Notes: a model not told the origin generated them from the letters alone. A stretch of DNA of 64,000 nucleotides from Ferruginibacter sp. (GCA_016786725.1 JAEUVU010000019.1:62001-126000), one strand, 5' to 3'. Shown: positions 41,418 through 50,672, numbered from the stretch's first letter. Made by a program: numbers and translations.

Positions 41418-42629
41418 TTATTGCTTCTTTCCGGTGTTTGTGTAAAATCGCTGTATCTGGTCCTGTAGCGAAAGTAACTGGTAATCGTTTACCACGCTGC
41501 TGTTTTGGGTGGCTACAATGGTCCGGTACAGGCTGTCTACTCTCTCTTTTTCCACACCACTCTTGCGGCCAAGCATGGTAATAAAGTCATCATTGATGTG
41601 GTTGGTATTTAAAAAGTAGGTATTGCGAATGTACTCATTAAAATAGGTAATCATCTTGTCGGCAATATTTTTATTGTCTTTTTTCTGCAGGTAAAGCCGG
41701 CCGATGGTTTCGGTAAAAGTTACCGTGGTATTTTCATTGGGTTTTAATTGCCGGATGATGCGTTGCACACGTTTACCTCCAAACAAAATGTAAAGTATTA
41801 TCAACGCCAACGACAACCAGAATGCAGCTTTTAAAGGCGGATGTTTCATGATCTCACTGAAAGTGGAAAAACTCTTTTTAGAATTTCTGCGGCTGAAGAG
41901 TTTGCTGTAATAATCATCCCAGTATATATGTTCAGGCCGGGTATCAGTGAAGGCTACCGTGTTTTTTAAATACTGGTAATTATTATCACGCAGTAAAAAA
42001 TAATTGCTGTAGGCACGGGGTTCGCATTGCAGGTAAAGTTTTCCTTTGCCATGAAAATACACAATGGAGTTTGGTTTTTTTTCATCATTGTAACCCAATA
42101 TCCTTGTATTGGCCGTATCAATGGCTGTAAAAAAATTCTGGAAGGGATAATAATAGTAACTGTATTTAAACCCGGGCTGCACTGTTGAAGTTACAGCGGT
42201 GGCCTGCATCTGCCCCATCATATCTTCAAGGGCAGGTGAGGTATATACAGCGCTGCAGCCGATTTCATCCAGCAATTGTTCGTCTATCATGCCTGCAGAG
42301 ATAAAGAGGCTGTTGCCTGCATTTACATATTCCAGCATCGCTTCCACTTCTTCTTCTGTAACAAACAGTCTTTGTGCAATACAGATATACAGTGATCCTG
42401 TATCACTTATATTCACCCATGTTTCCCTGAAGTTTTGTTTCTTATCCTGTATCACATTAGATTGGTACATGGCTTCTATCTGCCTGTAGGCAATGTCTGC
42501 ACCAAAAGGTTTCTTATCTTTTTTAGAATAAGTTTCCTGCAGGGAAGGCATTTTTCTTTTGCCTCCTGAACAGGAGTAAAGCACAACAACTGCCAGCAAT
42601 AAAACAATATGTATATACCCCTTCTTCAA
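41418..42629 (-). CDS. DUF4350 domain lipoprotein
   Basis: A 403-residue protein with a lipoprotein signal ('MKKGYIHIVLLLAVVVLYSC', Cys at residue 20). Residues about 35-250 are the DUF4350 domain ('KKPFGADIAYRQIEAMYQSN...NISDTGSLYICIAQRLFVTEEEVEAMLEYVNAGNSLFISAG'), which resembles GldG/ABC-type periplasmic domains. One membrane segment is near 270-290 ('AAFWLSLALIILYILFG'), with a cytoplasmic helical tail. It is adjacent to MoxR and DUF4129 genes, a standard cluster. Function is thought to be part of a membrane complex; details unknown. Confidence 0.9.
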   Translation of the reverse strand: MKKGYIHIVLLLAVVVLYSCSGGKRKMPSLQETYSKKDKKPFGADIAYRQIEAMYQSNVIQDKKQNFRETWVNISDTGSLYICIAQRLFVTEEEVEAMLEYVNAGNSLFISAGMIDEQLLDEIGCSAVYTSPALEDMMGQMQATAVTSTVQPGFKYSYYYYPFQNFFTAIDTANTRILGYNDEKKPNSIVYFHGKGKLYLQCEPRAYSNYFLLRDNNYQYLKNTVAFTDTRPEHIYWDDYYSKLFSRRNSKKSFSTFSEIMKHPPLKAAFWLSLALIILYILFGGKRVQRIIRQLKPNENTTVTFTETIGRLYLQKKDNKNIADKMITYFNEYIRNTYFLNTNHINDDFITMLGRKSGVEKERVDSLYRTIVATQNSSVVNDYQLLSLQDQIQRFYTNTGKKQ

Positions 42630-43466
42630 TTATATTTTTTGATTAAAGCCTTTAAAGCTGCTTTCTATTTTATCGTAAACATTTTTATCTATCTCAAATT
42701 CGCCATACCACACGTACTCATAATTTAGTGTAAGCGATGCAAAAGGCTGCTGATGATTGCGGTTTGCAATTTCACTTACGTACTGAAAGTTTGTTTTATC
42801 CGGCGAAAGCTGGAGAAGATTTTTATCGGCAAGCAGATGCAATGTTCTTAAATACTGGTATCGTACGGCCTGCCTGTAATTGCCCGTTTGCAAAGCCTGC
42901 CTGATGAGTGCATCAAAATCACTTTCGTTAGTGATCAGTTCTTCTTCTACTTCAGCTTCTGCCTTTGCCTGCTTTGCTTTACGCCTGAAAGCGCCATCTG
43001 CCAGAAACAGCCTGTAGAGGATAAACAATACAAAAACTATTGCAAAGGCCCACAATATTGCCTGCAGTATTCCGGATCCGAACAATCCACTGAATATGCT
43101 CCTGCGTGGCAATGATGACCTTTCATTCTTTTCTTCCTTCTTTTTGATATTTCTGAGGAGGCTGTCAATATATTTTGTGTAGGCATATTCTTTTGCATTT
43201 CTCCAGTTTTTAATAGAGTCATAAGAAAAATACAGGTCATTTTTCTGCAAACTGGTGTCGGCTGGTTCATCATCCTGTTCTTCAGATGCAGTTATTGGCG
43301 CTCCTTCAACACCGGATGAATCCTGCACAATCATTATCTCTTCAACCGGTTCTGATATTTCTTCTTTAGGCAGCAAAGAAGTATCCTGGTAAATAATTTT
43401 TTTCTGCGCCTGCGCTGCAGATAAAAGCCCAATCAGCAATAACGATATGTAAACGGCCTTACGCAT
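42630..43466 (-). CDS. DUF4129 domain protein
   Basis: A 278-residue protein with a signal peptide (to 'AAQAQ', about residue 20), an acidic periplasmic part (about 21-125), a membrane segment at about 130-155 ('ILQAILWAFAIVFVLFILYRLFL'), and a C-terminal cytoplasmic DUF4129 region ('RQALQTGNYRQAVRYQYLRTLHLLADKNLLQL...YEYVWYGEFEIDKNVYDKIESSFKGF'). It abuts the DUF4350 gene and overlaps the SpoIIM gene by 8 bp, so the cluster is translated as a unit. Function unknown, though conserved next to MoxR-DUF58. Confidence 0.9.
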   Translation of the reverse strand: MRKAVYISLLLIGLLSAAQAQKKIIYQDTSLLPKEEISEPVEEIMIVQDSSGVEGAPITASEEQDDEPADTSLQKNDLYFSYDSIKNWRNAKEYAYTKYIDSLLRNIKKKEEKNERSSLPRRSIFSGLFGSGILQAILWAFAIVFVLFILYRLFLADGAFRRKAKQAKAEAEVEEELITNESDFDALIRQALQTGNYRQAVRYQYLRTLHLLADKNLLQLSPDKTNFQYVSEIANRNHQQPFASLTLNYEYVWYGEFEIDKNVYDKIESSFKGFNQKI

Positions 43467-44481
43467 CTTCTGCTTTCAGCCGGTTAATGATACCATCGGG
43501 CTGAATGTAATACCCTTTACGATGTAAGCGGATGGGGAGAATGATAAAATACCAGATGATGAATGCGGCAGATGCTGACAGGATAACTACGCTTGCCCAA
43601 ACAGGCAGACCGGCATTATTTGCTTTATCATAGGTCTGGCTCATTAAATGTGTAACATAACTTTCAAAAAATGCAGCAACAATAAACACAGGCACCAGGC
43701 TTATCAATATCTTGGCAGCATCTTTTGCATTTCTTTTAAAAGATACCATGCGGGAGTGAGTACCCGGGAATAAAATGCCGGCTGCCAGTACAAAACCGGC
43801 TGTTGCAGAAATTACTATGGCAGATATCTCTAATGTGCCATGTATCCAGATAACCATAACTGATTTGATGCCCAGGCCTTTTGCAAAAAACATATATTGA
43901 AATGAGCCCAGCATGATACCGTTGCTCCACATAATAAAAATGGTGAAAAAGCCCAGGGTAAACCCTCCTATAAAAGCCAGAAAGGCAACCTTAATATTAT
44001 TGAAGGCTATGTAAACAAACATCGAAAACGGATTGCCGTCTTTGTAAACCCCAAACGGATCCCCATTGTCAATATTCTCTTCGGTCATGTTCACATAGCC
44101 ATCTCCCAATACACCTCTTACAAAATCAGGATTTTGCTTTGATGAAAAAACACCGATGGCAACAAACAATACAAACAGTACAGTGGTAAATAAAAAGATG
44201 CGGTGGTACCTTTTGAACAGGAGCGGCAGTTCATATTTCCAGAATGTGAAAATGCGGCTGTACTTTTCTTTTTTATTCTGATAGATGCTTTGATAAATAC
44301 CCGCAGCTATTCCGTTTATCCAACGGGTAACTTTGCTCTTTGGGTAAAAGGTTTTTGCATAGCTGAGGTCGTCAATTAAATTAACAAACCGTTCTGCAGT
44401 TTCATCCGGGTTATTGGTTGGCGAATGCTGGTATTTGTTCCACTTATCAGCGTTCTTTTTTATAAACATGGCTTCCCTCAT
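43459..44481 (-). CDS. Stage II sporulation protein M-like membrane protein
   Basis: A 340-residue multi-pass membrane protein of the SpoIIM (COG1300) family; an alternative Met lies four residues in (44469). Visible segments: 'IFLFTTVLFVLFVAIGVFS', 'NNIKVAFLAFIGGFTLGFFTIFIMWSNGIMLGSF', 'VMVIWIHGTLEISAIVISATAGFVLAAGILFPG', 'LISLVPVFIVAAFFESYVTHL', and 'WASVVILSASAAFIIWYFI'. The 'HGTLEI' segment is the family signature. The organism is not a spore former; the family is widespread in Bacteroidota near MoxR-DUF58-DUF4129-RDD. First gene of the minus-strand operon, overlapping DUF4129 by 8 bp. Confidence 0.93.
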   Translation of the reverse strand: MREAMFIKKNADKWNKYQHSPTNNPDETAERFVNLIDDLSYAKTFYPKSKVTRWINGIAAGIYQSIYQNKKEKYSRIFTFWKYELPLLFKRYHRIFLFTTVLFVLFVAIGVFSSKQNPDFVRGVLGDGYVNMTEENIDNGDPFGVYKDGNPFSMFVYIAFNNIKVAFLAFIGGFTLGFFTIFIMWSNGIMLGSFQYMFFAKGLGIKSVMVIWIHGTLEISAIVISATAGFVLAAGILFPGTHSRMVSFKRNAKDAAKILISLVPVFIVAAFFESYVTHLMSQTYDKANNAGLPVWASVVILSASAAFIIWYFIILPIRLHRKGYYIQPDGIINRLKAEDA

Positions 44482-44541
44482 CGCAAAAAAATATCTTTTT
44501 AAAGAAGAATTTCAGCCTGAACAATTGTTCTTGCTATTTAT

Positions 44542-44614
44542 GTTGTCAGCCTGAGCTTGTCGAAGGCGGTGTGTCTCAGAAATTATACCGGCTTCGACAA
44601 GCTCAGCCCGGCAA
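44542..44614. repeat. Inverted repeat (CTGAGCTTGTCGAAG type)
   Basis: Arm 1, containing CTGAGCTTGTCGAAG (44551-44565), and arm 2, its reverse complement CTTCGACAAGCTCAG (44591-44605), are separated by about 25 bp in the intergenic region of the SpoIIM and RDD genes. The outer sequences (GTTG...CAAC) also match. This is the widespread Bacteroidota 'CTGAGCTTGTCGAAG' repeat, here as an inverted pair that could form a cruciform or RNA hairpin. Confidence 0.7.
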
Positions 44615-44734
44615 CTCTCAAACTGAAACAACACCGGATTTTACATTAAGCCTGTAAATTCCTGTTTTTTTGATTAATAAAAAAATTGATGTTTTACCAG
44701 ATGTGTTAAATGCAAATTGTAATTTGCGTTTATC

Positions 44735-45520
44735 ATGGGCATCATTCAGATAGGCACGGCTTTTAATATTGACCTGGAGTTTGAAATTGCAGAATTTCAT
44801 AAACGCCTGCTGGCTTATATCATTGATTTTGTTTTGCTGATTATTTACCTGTTCAGCATGAAATACCTGTTGTACAACGAGTTTTTATTGAATTGGGAAG
44901 AAAGTGTTGGTATGGATATCCTCATCATTTCTCTGCCCATGCTGCTTTACTCGCTGCTTACCGAATTATGGTTCAACGGGCAAACCCTCGGCAAAAAAAT
45001 ACTCTCCATAAGGGTTATCAGCCTGGAAGGTGGCGAGCCCACTTTTGGGCAATACATCCTGAGGTGGATAACCCGTTTTTTTGAATGGCCTTTCTTTTTC
45101 GGCTACATTGCTTTTTTCACTATTGGCATAGTGCCCTACATTTTTGTAACCGGCATGCTCGGAGTGGCCGTAGTGATCATCATTTCCGTTTCTGCCAAAA
45201 ATCAACGGCTGGGCGATATGATAGCAGGCACAGTAGTAGTAAACACCAGATCTGCATTAACACTGGCCGATACTGTTTTTATGCAGATAGATAAAACAGA
45301 TTACAAAGTAATGTTTCCACAGGTAATGCGCCTGAGCGACCGGGATATCAATACCATCAAAGGCGTATTAACACAGGCAGGTAAAAGAAACAATTATGAC
45401 ATGTGCCACCGGGTGGCAATAAAGATAAAAGAAGTGCTGCAGATACAGTCTGATATGTATGTTGACCAGTTCTTAGAAAAGCTCCTGGCTGATTATAATT
45501 ACCTGGCAACAAGAGAGTAA
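44735..45520 (+). CDS. RDD family membrane protein
   Basis: A 261-residue protein with the RDD domain: 'FHKRLLAYIIDFVLLIIYLFSMKYLLY' as the first membrane segment (containing the Arg-Asp pattern near the membrane), 'IISLPMLLYSLLTELWFNGQTLGKKILSIRVI', 'FTIGIVPYIFVTGMLGVAVVIIISV', and 'NQRLGDMIAGTVVV'. The last 75 residues are a soluble helical tail. RDD proteins are inner-membrane proteins of uncertain function; association with SpoIIM is conserved. It is divergently transcribed from the SpoIIM gene. A strong terminator follows its stop. Confidence 0.93.
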   Translation: MGIIQIGTAFNIDLEFEIAEFHKRLLAYIIDFVLLIIYLFSMKYLLYNEFLLNWEESVGMDILIISLPMLLYSLLTELWFNGQTLGKKILSIRVISLEGGEPTFGQYILRWITRFFEWPFFFGYIAFFTIGIVPYIFVTGMLGVAVVIIISVSAKNQRLGDMIAGTVVVNTRSALTLADTVFMQIDKTDYKVMFPQVMRLSDRDINTIKGVLTQAGKRNNYDMCHRVAIKIKEVLQIQSDMYVDQFLEKLLADYNYLATRE

Positions 45521-45536
45521 TCATCTTATTTTATAA

Positions 45537-45568
45537 CAGCACGGGCTTTCAATTGAAAGCCCGTGCTG
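45537..45568. terminator. Bidirectional terminator hairpin
   Basis: CAGCACGGGCTTTCAATT and its reverse complement form a perfect 16-bp palindrome (45537-45568) with A/T-rich sequence on both sides (AATAA, then ATTTTTATTTTA). It serves the RDD gene on the plus strand and the convergent DUF4190 gene on the minus strand. Confidence 0.9.
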
Positions 45569-45589
45569 ATTTTTATTTTAGTTTAGCGG

Positions 45590-45940
45590 TTATCTCCAGT
45601 CATAAAAACTCATACTGCCTACCAATATGAGCATGATGATTAAAAATAAAAGCCACAAAGCACTTAAAATTAAACCAATGATACTGCAGGTTCTGCCGGC
45701 ATTAGACTGGCTATAACTTGTGCGGCTGTAAAGCTCGGGGGTAGACTGGTACATCCCCCTGTCTTTATTACCCAACACCAGCCCAATGATGCCACATATA
45801 ATACCGATGAGCGCCGAAACATAACACAGGCTGGTAACAATTGATATGATGCCCAGTACCAGTGAGGCAGTGGCATTGGGAAGGTTTGCCTGCTGGTTAT
45901 AACTGTTGTTTGGCGTTAATAAATTCTGCTGATTATCCAT
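45590..45940 (-). CDS. DUF4190-like small membrane protein
   Basis: A 116-residue protein. After a Gln/Asn-rich N-terminus, 'NATASLVLGIISIVTSLCYVSALIGIICGIIGLVLGNKD' is a hydrophobic hairpin of the DUF4190 type, followed by 'YSRTSYSQSNAGRTCSIIGLILSALWLLFLIIMLILV'. It is clearly paralogous to the next gene upstream (shared 'LPNATA(S/T)LVLGI...NKD...PELYS...AGR...IIGLIL'), suggesting tandem duplication. Function unknown. Confidence 0.85.
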   Translation of the reverse strand: MDNQQNLLTPNNSYNQQANLPNATASLVLGIISIVTSLCYVSALIGIICGIIGLVLGNKDRGMYQSTPELYSRTSYSQSNAGRTCSIIGLILSALWLLFLIIMLILVGSMSFYDWR

Positions 45941-45965
45941 TGGTTATTTTTTGTTTGTGAAACTA

Positions 45966-46289
45966 CTATCTGAAACCCGAACTGCTTGCTACAGATATGA
46001 AGAACGCAATAAAAATGATATAAACGATTATCGCCAGCCCCTGCAGAATAATGCCAATTAATGCACAAATGCGGCCGGCTTTAATATTGTTGTACGATGC
46101 TGCTGAATACAATTCGGGATTGGCTTTGTACAATGCAACATCTTTATTTGAAATAACTAACGCTACAATGCCGCATATAAGGCATACTACAATAGATAGA
46201 ATGCCCAATACGAGTGTTGCTGTGGCATTAGGTAATTGTTGAGAACCGGCATTGTTGCCGCTTAAATAATCCCTGTTTGGCTCTGTCAT
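45966..46289 (-). CDS. DUF4190-like small membrane protein (paralog)
   Basis: 107 residues from the ATG at 46289 ('MTEPNRDYLSGNNAGSQQLPNATATLVLGILSIVVCLICGIVALVISNKD'). The frame continues upstream to 46529, but that part covers the DUF2752 gene and reads as non-protein-like. It shares architecture and many residues with the gene at 45590-45940. The start overlaps the DUF2752 stop by 4 bp (ATGA), so it is translationally coupled to that gene. Confidence 0.85.
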   Translation of the reverse strand: MTEPNRDYLSGNNAGSQQLPNATATLVLGILSIVVCLICGIVALVISNKDVALYKANPELYSAASYNNIKAGRICALIGIILQGLAIIVYIIFIAFFISVASSSGFR

Positions 46290-46612
46290 GGTAAAATTGT
46301 TTTGGTAACTAATAGTTTGTAAATATAGCTTACTAAAATAACACCTGTACAAAAAAAGTACATGTATTTCAGGATAATTGCCCCATTCCTGATCTTTAAA
46401 ATAACATGCAAAAGCAATACTGCAAAAAGGAGCATGATCGGCATTAAAGCCGGGTACATATAAAAGCTGCCGTAAAAATCCCCCTTTAATAATAAAACCA
46501 GGCTTCGTTGTACGCCGCACCCAGGGCAATCTATATGAGTAAATGATTTAAAGATGCAGGGAACCTGGTGCGTTTCCAGCCAATGGGTGATATTTAGTAA
46601 GATGTTTGACAT
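46286..46612 (-). CDS. DUF2752 domain membrane protein
   Basis: A 108-residue membrane protein with the DUF2752 signature 'HIDCPGCGVQRSLVLLLKGDFYGSFYMYPALMPI', in which the CPGCGxxR motif precedes a hydrophobic segment; two more segments follow. It overlaps the following DUF4190-like gene by 4 bp. The DUF2752-DUF4190 combination suggests a small conserved membrane module of unknown role. Confidence 0.9.
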   Translation of the reverse strand: MSNILLNITHWLETHQVPCIFKSFTHIDCPGCGVQRSLVLLLKGDFYGSFYMYPALMPIMLLFAVLLLHVILKIRNGAIILKYMYFFCTGVILVSYIYKLLVTKTILP

Positions 46613-46694
46613 CTGTATTGATGAGTTATGAATTATGTAATTAGCTGATAGTGCTTGAAAGCAATCCTAATTCCTAATTCTAAATTCCTGATTT

Positions 46695-48173
46695 CTAATA
46701 CGCCCTTGCAAACAAAACCCTCTGTGTACTTGAGTTACCGGTCAGTACACATTTCCCTTCTTCCTGTTTATTATCTAAAGGTATACAACGTATTGTTGCT
46801 TTGGTTTGCTCTTTTATTTTCTCTTCAGTTTCTGGTGTACCGTCCCAATGTGCCGAAACAAAGCCCCCTTTTTCATCCAGCGTTTTTACAAATTCATCCC
46901 AGCTATCTACGGTGGTTATATTTTCATTTCTAAAAGCAAGCGCTTTATTGTACATATTTTGCTGTATCTCGTTAAGGAGTTTTGCAACAGTTTCTGCAAG
47001 ACCTTCTATTGGCATACTGCTTTTTTCTTTGGTATCACGGCGGGCAAGTTCCACTACTTTATTTTCCATATCACGCAGTCCCATAGCAAGCCTTACAGGC
47101 ACACCCTGTAATTCGTACTGGGCAAATTTCCAGCCGGGGCGGCTGTTATCACTGTTATCATATTTAACTCTTATACCAAGAGCCTTTAATGAAGCTATGA
47201 TCTCATTTGCTTTTGCATCAATAGGCCCTTTACTTTCTTCTCCTTTGTAAATAGGTACAATTACCACCTGTACCGGTGCAATTTTTGGCGGCAGTATCAA
47301 ACCCTGGTCATCACTGTGCGCCATAATAAGGGCTCCGATCAAACGTGTAGATACACCCCAGGATGTTGCCCACACATAATCAAGTGCATTATTTTTATCG
47401 CTGAACTTTACATCGAACGCTTTGGCAAAGTTCTGCCCCAGAAAATGGGATGTGCCGGCCTGCAGTGCTTTACCATCCTGCATCAATGCCTCAATGCAAT
47501 AAGTATCTTCTGCCCCTGCAAAACGCTCATTGGCGGTTTTAACTCCTTTAATAACCGGTACTGCCATCCACTCTTCCACAAAATCTGCATATACGTTCAG
47601 CATTTTTACAGTTTCTTCAACGGCTTCTTCTTTAGTGGCATGCGCTGTATGTCCTTCCTGCCATAAAAATTCTGCAGTGCGTAAAAACAAACGGGTACGC
47701 ATTTCCCATCGCACCACATTGGCCCATTGGTTTATCAATAACGGAAGGTCTCGGTATGATTGTATCCAACCCTTGTATGTGTTCCAGATGATGGCTTCGC
47801 TGGTTGGGCGTATCACCAGTTCTTCTTCAAGTTTAGCTTCAGGATCAACAATGAGTTTACCTTTTTTACCAGGATCTCCTTTAAGCCTGTAATGCGTAAC
47901 AACGGCACATTCCTTTGCAAAACCTTCTGCATTTTTTTCTTCTGCTTCAAACAAACTTTTTGGAACAAATAAAGGGAAGTAGGCATTCTGATGCCCGGTA
48001 TCTTTAAACATTCTGTCCAACTGGTCACGCATGTTTTCCCAAAGGGCAAAACCATAGGGCTTTATAACCATACAGCCTCTTACGGCAGAATAATCTGCCA
48101 GTTCTCCTTTTATCACCAGGTCGTTGTACCATTGCGAATAATCTTCTGCTCTTGATGTTAATTCTTTGCTCAT
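46695..48173 (-). CDS. proS: Prolyl-tRNA synthetase
   Basis: A 492-residue class II aminoacyl-tRNA synthetase of the short (archaeal/eukaryote-like, ProS type 3) form. Motif 1-2 region: '[57 protein letters not shown]'; motif 3 area: '[31 protein letters not shown]'. The anticodon-binding domain follows, with '[32 protein letters not shown]', and a zinc-binding-type C-terminal domain ends 'RVLFARAY'. Full length. It charges tRNA-Pro. Start at 48173 is typical ('[29 protein letters not shown]'). Confidence 0.97.
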   Translation of the reverse strand: MSKELTSRAEDYSQWYNDLVIKGELADYSAVRGCMVIKPYGFALWENMRDQLDRMFKDTGHQNAYFPLFVPKSLFEAEEKNAEGFAKECAVVTHYRLKGDPGKKGKLIVDPEAKLEEELVIRPTSEAIIWNTYKGWIQSYRDLPLLINQWANVVRWEMRTRLFLRTAEFLWQEGHTAHATKEEAVEETVKMLNVYADFVEEWMAVPVIKGVKTANERFAGAEDTYCIEALMQDGKALQAGTSHFLGQNFAKAFDVKFSDKNNALDYVWATSWGVSTRLIGALIMAHSDDQGLILPPKIAPVQVVIVPIYKGEESKGPIDAKANEIIASLKALGIRVKYDNSDNSRPGWKFAQYELQGVPVRLAMGLRDMENKVVELARRDTKEKSSMPIEGLAETVAKLLNEIQQNMYNKALAFRNENITTVDSWDEFVKTLDEKGGFVSAHWDGTPETEEKIKEQTKATIRCIPLDNKQEEGKCVLTGNSSTQRVLFARAY

Positions 48174-48327
48174 TTAATTTGTATAATTTTTAATAATTCT
48201 TTTTTTGTTTTAGCACTGCTTTAACATCAGCCGGTATACCTTTATTGTCCGATGCAATATGTTAACGGGTACTTCTGAACTGCACAAAAATAGTAACTTC
48301 AATTTTAAACGTTTTAAACAAATACCC

Positions 48328-48978
48328 ATGCAATCAAAAATTTTACTCTTTTCCTTATCTGTAGCGGCTTTCAGCAGCTGCAGCACCGCTTATAAAACCG
48401 GACAAACGCCGGATGATGTGTATTACTCCCCCGTAAAGCCTGTTGCAGAAAAACAGTATAGCCAAAAAGAAGAAGACAGGCAGCAGGTAAACAATGATTA
48501 TGAAATAACCATGGCGGTTCGGGATTACCGCTGGAGGAATTTCAGGAGAGATTATGAGTTTGATAACAGCCCTTACAATTATTGTTATTGCAACTGCATC
48601 AGCAACGGATACTATTACAATCCTTATTATTATCCCTGGGCCATCTATACACCCACGCCGGCTAATGCAGTTAAGTTAAACACTACTCCCCGTATGGTAA
48701 ACCTCAATGCATATAATGGGTACAATACCAAAGTAGCTTCGGGCAAAACAAATGGTACGCTTACTTATTCCAACTCATCTTCACAATATAATAACAGCAA
48801 CAGAAGCGGCAGCCGCATACGTGAAATATTGAGGCAAACCATTGAGCCAACGCCATCATCCTCTTCCTCTTCAAACAATACAAGGTCTTACACACCATCT
48901 TCTTCTGGCAGCAGCGGAAGTTCCTCTTCCGGAAGCAGCAGTTCAGGATCGGTAAGCAGGCCGGGCAGAGGCGGTTAA
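48328..48978 (+). CDS. Lipoprotein with low-complexity Ser/Asn-rich tail
   Basis: 216 residues from the ATG at 48328 ('MQSKILLFSLSVAAFSSC', lipobox FSSC); the frame extends upstream to 48259. The mature part begins 'STAYKTGQTPDDVYYSPVKP' and contains a Tyr-rich block ('YCYCNCISNGYYYNPYYYPW'). The C-terminal third is made almost wholly of Ser/Gly/Asn ('SSGSSGSSSSGSSSSGS'), typical of flexible cell-surface tails. Function unknown. It probably forms an operon with the outer-membrane protein that follows, about 97 bp later. Confidence 0.8.
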   Translation: MQSKILLFSLSVAAFSSCSTAYKTGQTPDDVYYSPVKPVAEKQYSQKEEDRQQVNNDYEITMAVRDYRWRNFRRDYEFDNSPYNYCYCNCISNGYYYNPYYYPWAIYTPTPANAVKLNTTPRMVNLNAYNGYNTKVASGKTNGTLTYSNSSSQYNNSNRSGSRIREILRQTIEPTPSSSSSSNNTRSYTPSSSGSSGSSSSGSSSSGSVSRPGRGG

Positions 48979-48991
48979 AATGAGGTATTTA

Positions 48992-49024
48992 AGATTTCCG
49001 AAGTTTTTAAAACTTCGGAAATCT
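48992..49024. repeat. Inverted repeat (ATTTCCGAAGTTTT type)
   Basis: GATTTCCGAAGTTTT and AAAACTTCGGAAATC flank a short centre between the lipoprotein and outer-membrane protein genes. It is a perfect 16-bp stem, without the T-run of a normal terminator. Probably an interspersed palindromic repeat. Confidence 0.75.
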
Positions 49025-49075
49025 GCACCAGGATCGGTTAATTACCAGAAAAGATTATTCATTAAAAGCAGCTAC

Positions 49076-50620
49076 ATGAAAATATATTTACTCCTTTCTT
49101 TTTTATTTACCGGTTCAATTGTTTACGCACAGGTTCCTGAGGATGCAATACGGTATTCCTTTTATCCCCAAAATGGTACAGCACGTAATATGTCTATTGG
49201 CGGCGCTATGGGGTCGCTGGGTGGCGACATTAATGCAACCTTTGTAAACCCAGCCGGGCTTGGATTTTATAAAACCAACGAATTTGTGATAACACCAGGT
49301 TTTGCTTTAAATAACAATAAGGCGAAATTCAGAGGCACAGATTCTGAAAATTCAAAAAACAATTTTGGTTTTGGAACAACCGGTTGGGTATTTGGGCACC
49401 CCAGCGGTAAAAAATCAGGAAACAGCAGCGCTTTGAGTATTGCCATTAATCAAACAGCCAATTTCAATAATGAAGTAAGGTATAAGGGCTTGAATAATTA
49501 CAGTTCTTACAGCGAAAGGTTTGCCGAAGAGTTTGCCAAAAGCGGATACAGTATTGACGATGTTTTAAGTTCTACCTCACCTTACCCTTTTACATCCGCA
49601 CCTGCTTTATATACTTACCTGATAGACACAGTAACTGTTGGAGGCAATGTAATTGTAAAAGGCGCTCCTGAATATATCCTGGATGCCCGCCAGGCGCTTC
49701 AACAGGAAATGATACAAAAAACCAAAGGCGCTGTTTCAGAATTATCTCTTGCTTATGCACATAACAGTAAAGACAAGTGGTTTATTGGTGCAGCTATTGG
49801 CATACCGCTGGTGAATTTTACAAGCAATACTGTTTTTAGAGAGTTGGATACATCCTCAAATACTTCCAATTATTTTAAACAGTTTGAATACACGGATAAT
49901 TTTACCACCAAAGGCATGGGTTTCAATGCAAAAATCGGGATCATTTACCGTCCGCAGGATTATATACGCTTGGGGTTGGCTGTTCATACACCTACCTGGA
50001 TGTTTTTACAAGATACCCGTACCACATATCTTACAACCGAAGTAGAAAATCCCGCTGCTAAATTTGATGTAAACTCACAAATATTTACCAACGGGCAGCC
50101 AGGTGAAGCAAATTATGTACAAAGCAGCCCGTTTAAAGCCATTATCAGCGGCTCGTATGTTTTTCGTGAAGTAAAAGATGTTACCAGGCAGAAAGGATTC
50201 ATCAGTGCAGATATAGAATATGTGCATCATAAAGGAAGCCGTTTCAGCAGCGATAATGAAAAGGTAACCGATGAAGAAAAAACCTATTACAAAGCGTTGA
50301 ACCAGGTAGTTAAAAGAAACTATAAAGGAAATTTCAATTTCAGGTTGGGCGGAGAACTGAAATTTAAAATTATTATGGCAAGGCTTGGTTTTGCTTATTA
50401 CAGCAATCCTTATAAAGATGCCGAACTTAAAGCCAGCCGGATGCTGCTAAGTGGCGGACTGGGTTACCGCAACAAAGGTTTTTTTGTTGATCTTGCTTAT
50501 GTTCATTCCATTAATAAAGATGTAAACATTCCGTACCGTTTAGAAGACCGGGCAAATACCTATGCTGAACTTAAGCAACAAAAAGGAAATGTTGTTGCAA
50601 CTGTTGGTTTTAAATTTTAA
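49076..50620 (+). CDS. FadL/OmpP1-like outer-membrane transporter
   Basis: 514 residues from the ATG at 49076, with signal peptide 'MKIYLLLSFLFTGSIVYAQ'. The following 'SFYPQNGTARNMSIGGAMGSLGGDINATFVNPAGLGFYKTNEFVITPGF' is the classical FadL/TodX N-terminal pattern (the '...NPAGL' hatch). The rest has barrel-like strands, ending 'VVATVGFKF' with a C-terminal aromatic. It would form a 14-strand barrel for uptake of hydrophobic compounds. The frame opens 33 codons earlier at 48980, but that extension passes through the inverted repeat 48992-49024. Confidence 0.92.
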   Translation: MKIYLLLSFLFTGSIVYAQVPEDAIRYSFYPQNGTARNMSIGGAMGSLGGDINATFVNPAGLGFYKTNEFVITPGFALNNNKAKFRGTDSENSKNNFGFGTTGWVFGHPSGKKSGNSSALSIAINQTANFNNEVRYKGLNNYSSYSERFAEEFAKSGYSIDDVLSSTSPYPFTSAPALYTYLIDTVTVGGNVIVKGAPEYILDARQALQQEMIQKTKGAVSELSLAYAHNSKDKWFIGAAIGIPLVNFTSNTVFRELDTSSNTSNYFKQFEYTDNFTTKGMGFNAKIGIIYRPQDYIRLGLAVHTPTWMFLQDTRTTYLTTEVENPAAKFDVNSQIFTNGQPGEANYVQSSPFKAIISGSYVFREVKDVTRQKGFISADIEYVHHKGSRFSSDNEKVTDEEKTYYKALNQVVKRNYKGNFNFRLGGELKFKIIMARLGFAYYSNPYKDAELKASRMLLSGGLGYRNKGFFVDLAYVHSINKDVNIPYRLEDRANTYAELKQQKGNVVATVGFKF

Positions 50621-50642
50621 GAACAGAACTAATTGCTTACAG

Positions 50643-50672
50643 TGCCCTGGTAATTCCCGGGGCATTTTTTTT
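50643..50672 (+). terminator. Intrinsic terminator
   Basis: TGCCC (50643-50647) and GGGCA (50660-50664), extended by near-matching bases inside, form a stem followed by T8 (50665-50672). Ends the FadL-like transcript. The rest of the 350-bp gap up to 50974 holds no gene and is AT-rich, presumably with the promoter of the kinase locus. Confidence 0.7.

Noticed and set aside
46801..47250. Plus-strand 149-codon frame opposite proS
   Set aside because: Shadow of the conserved synthetase gene, Ser/Phe-rich as expected for an antisense frame.
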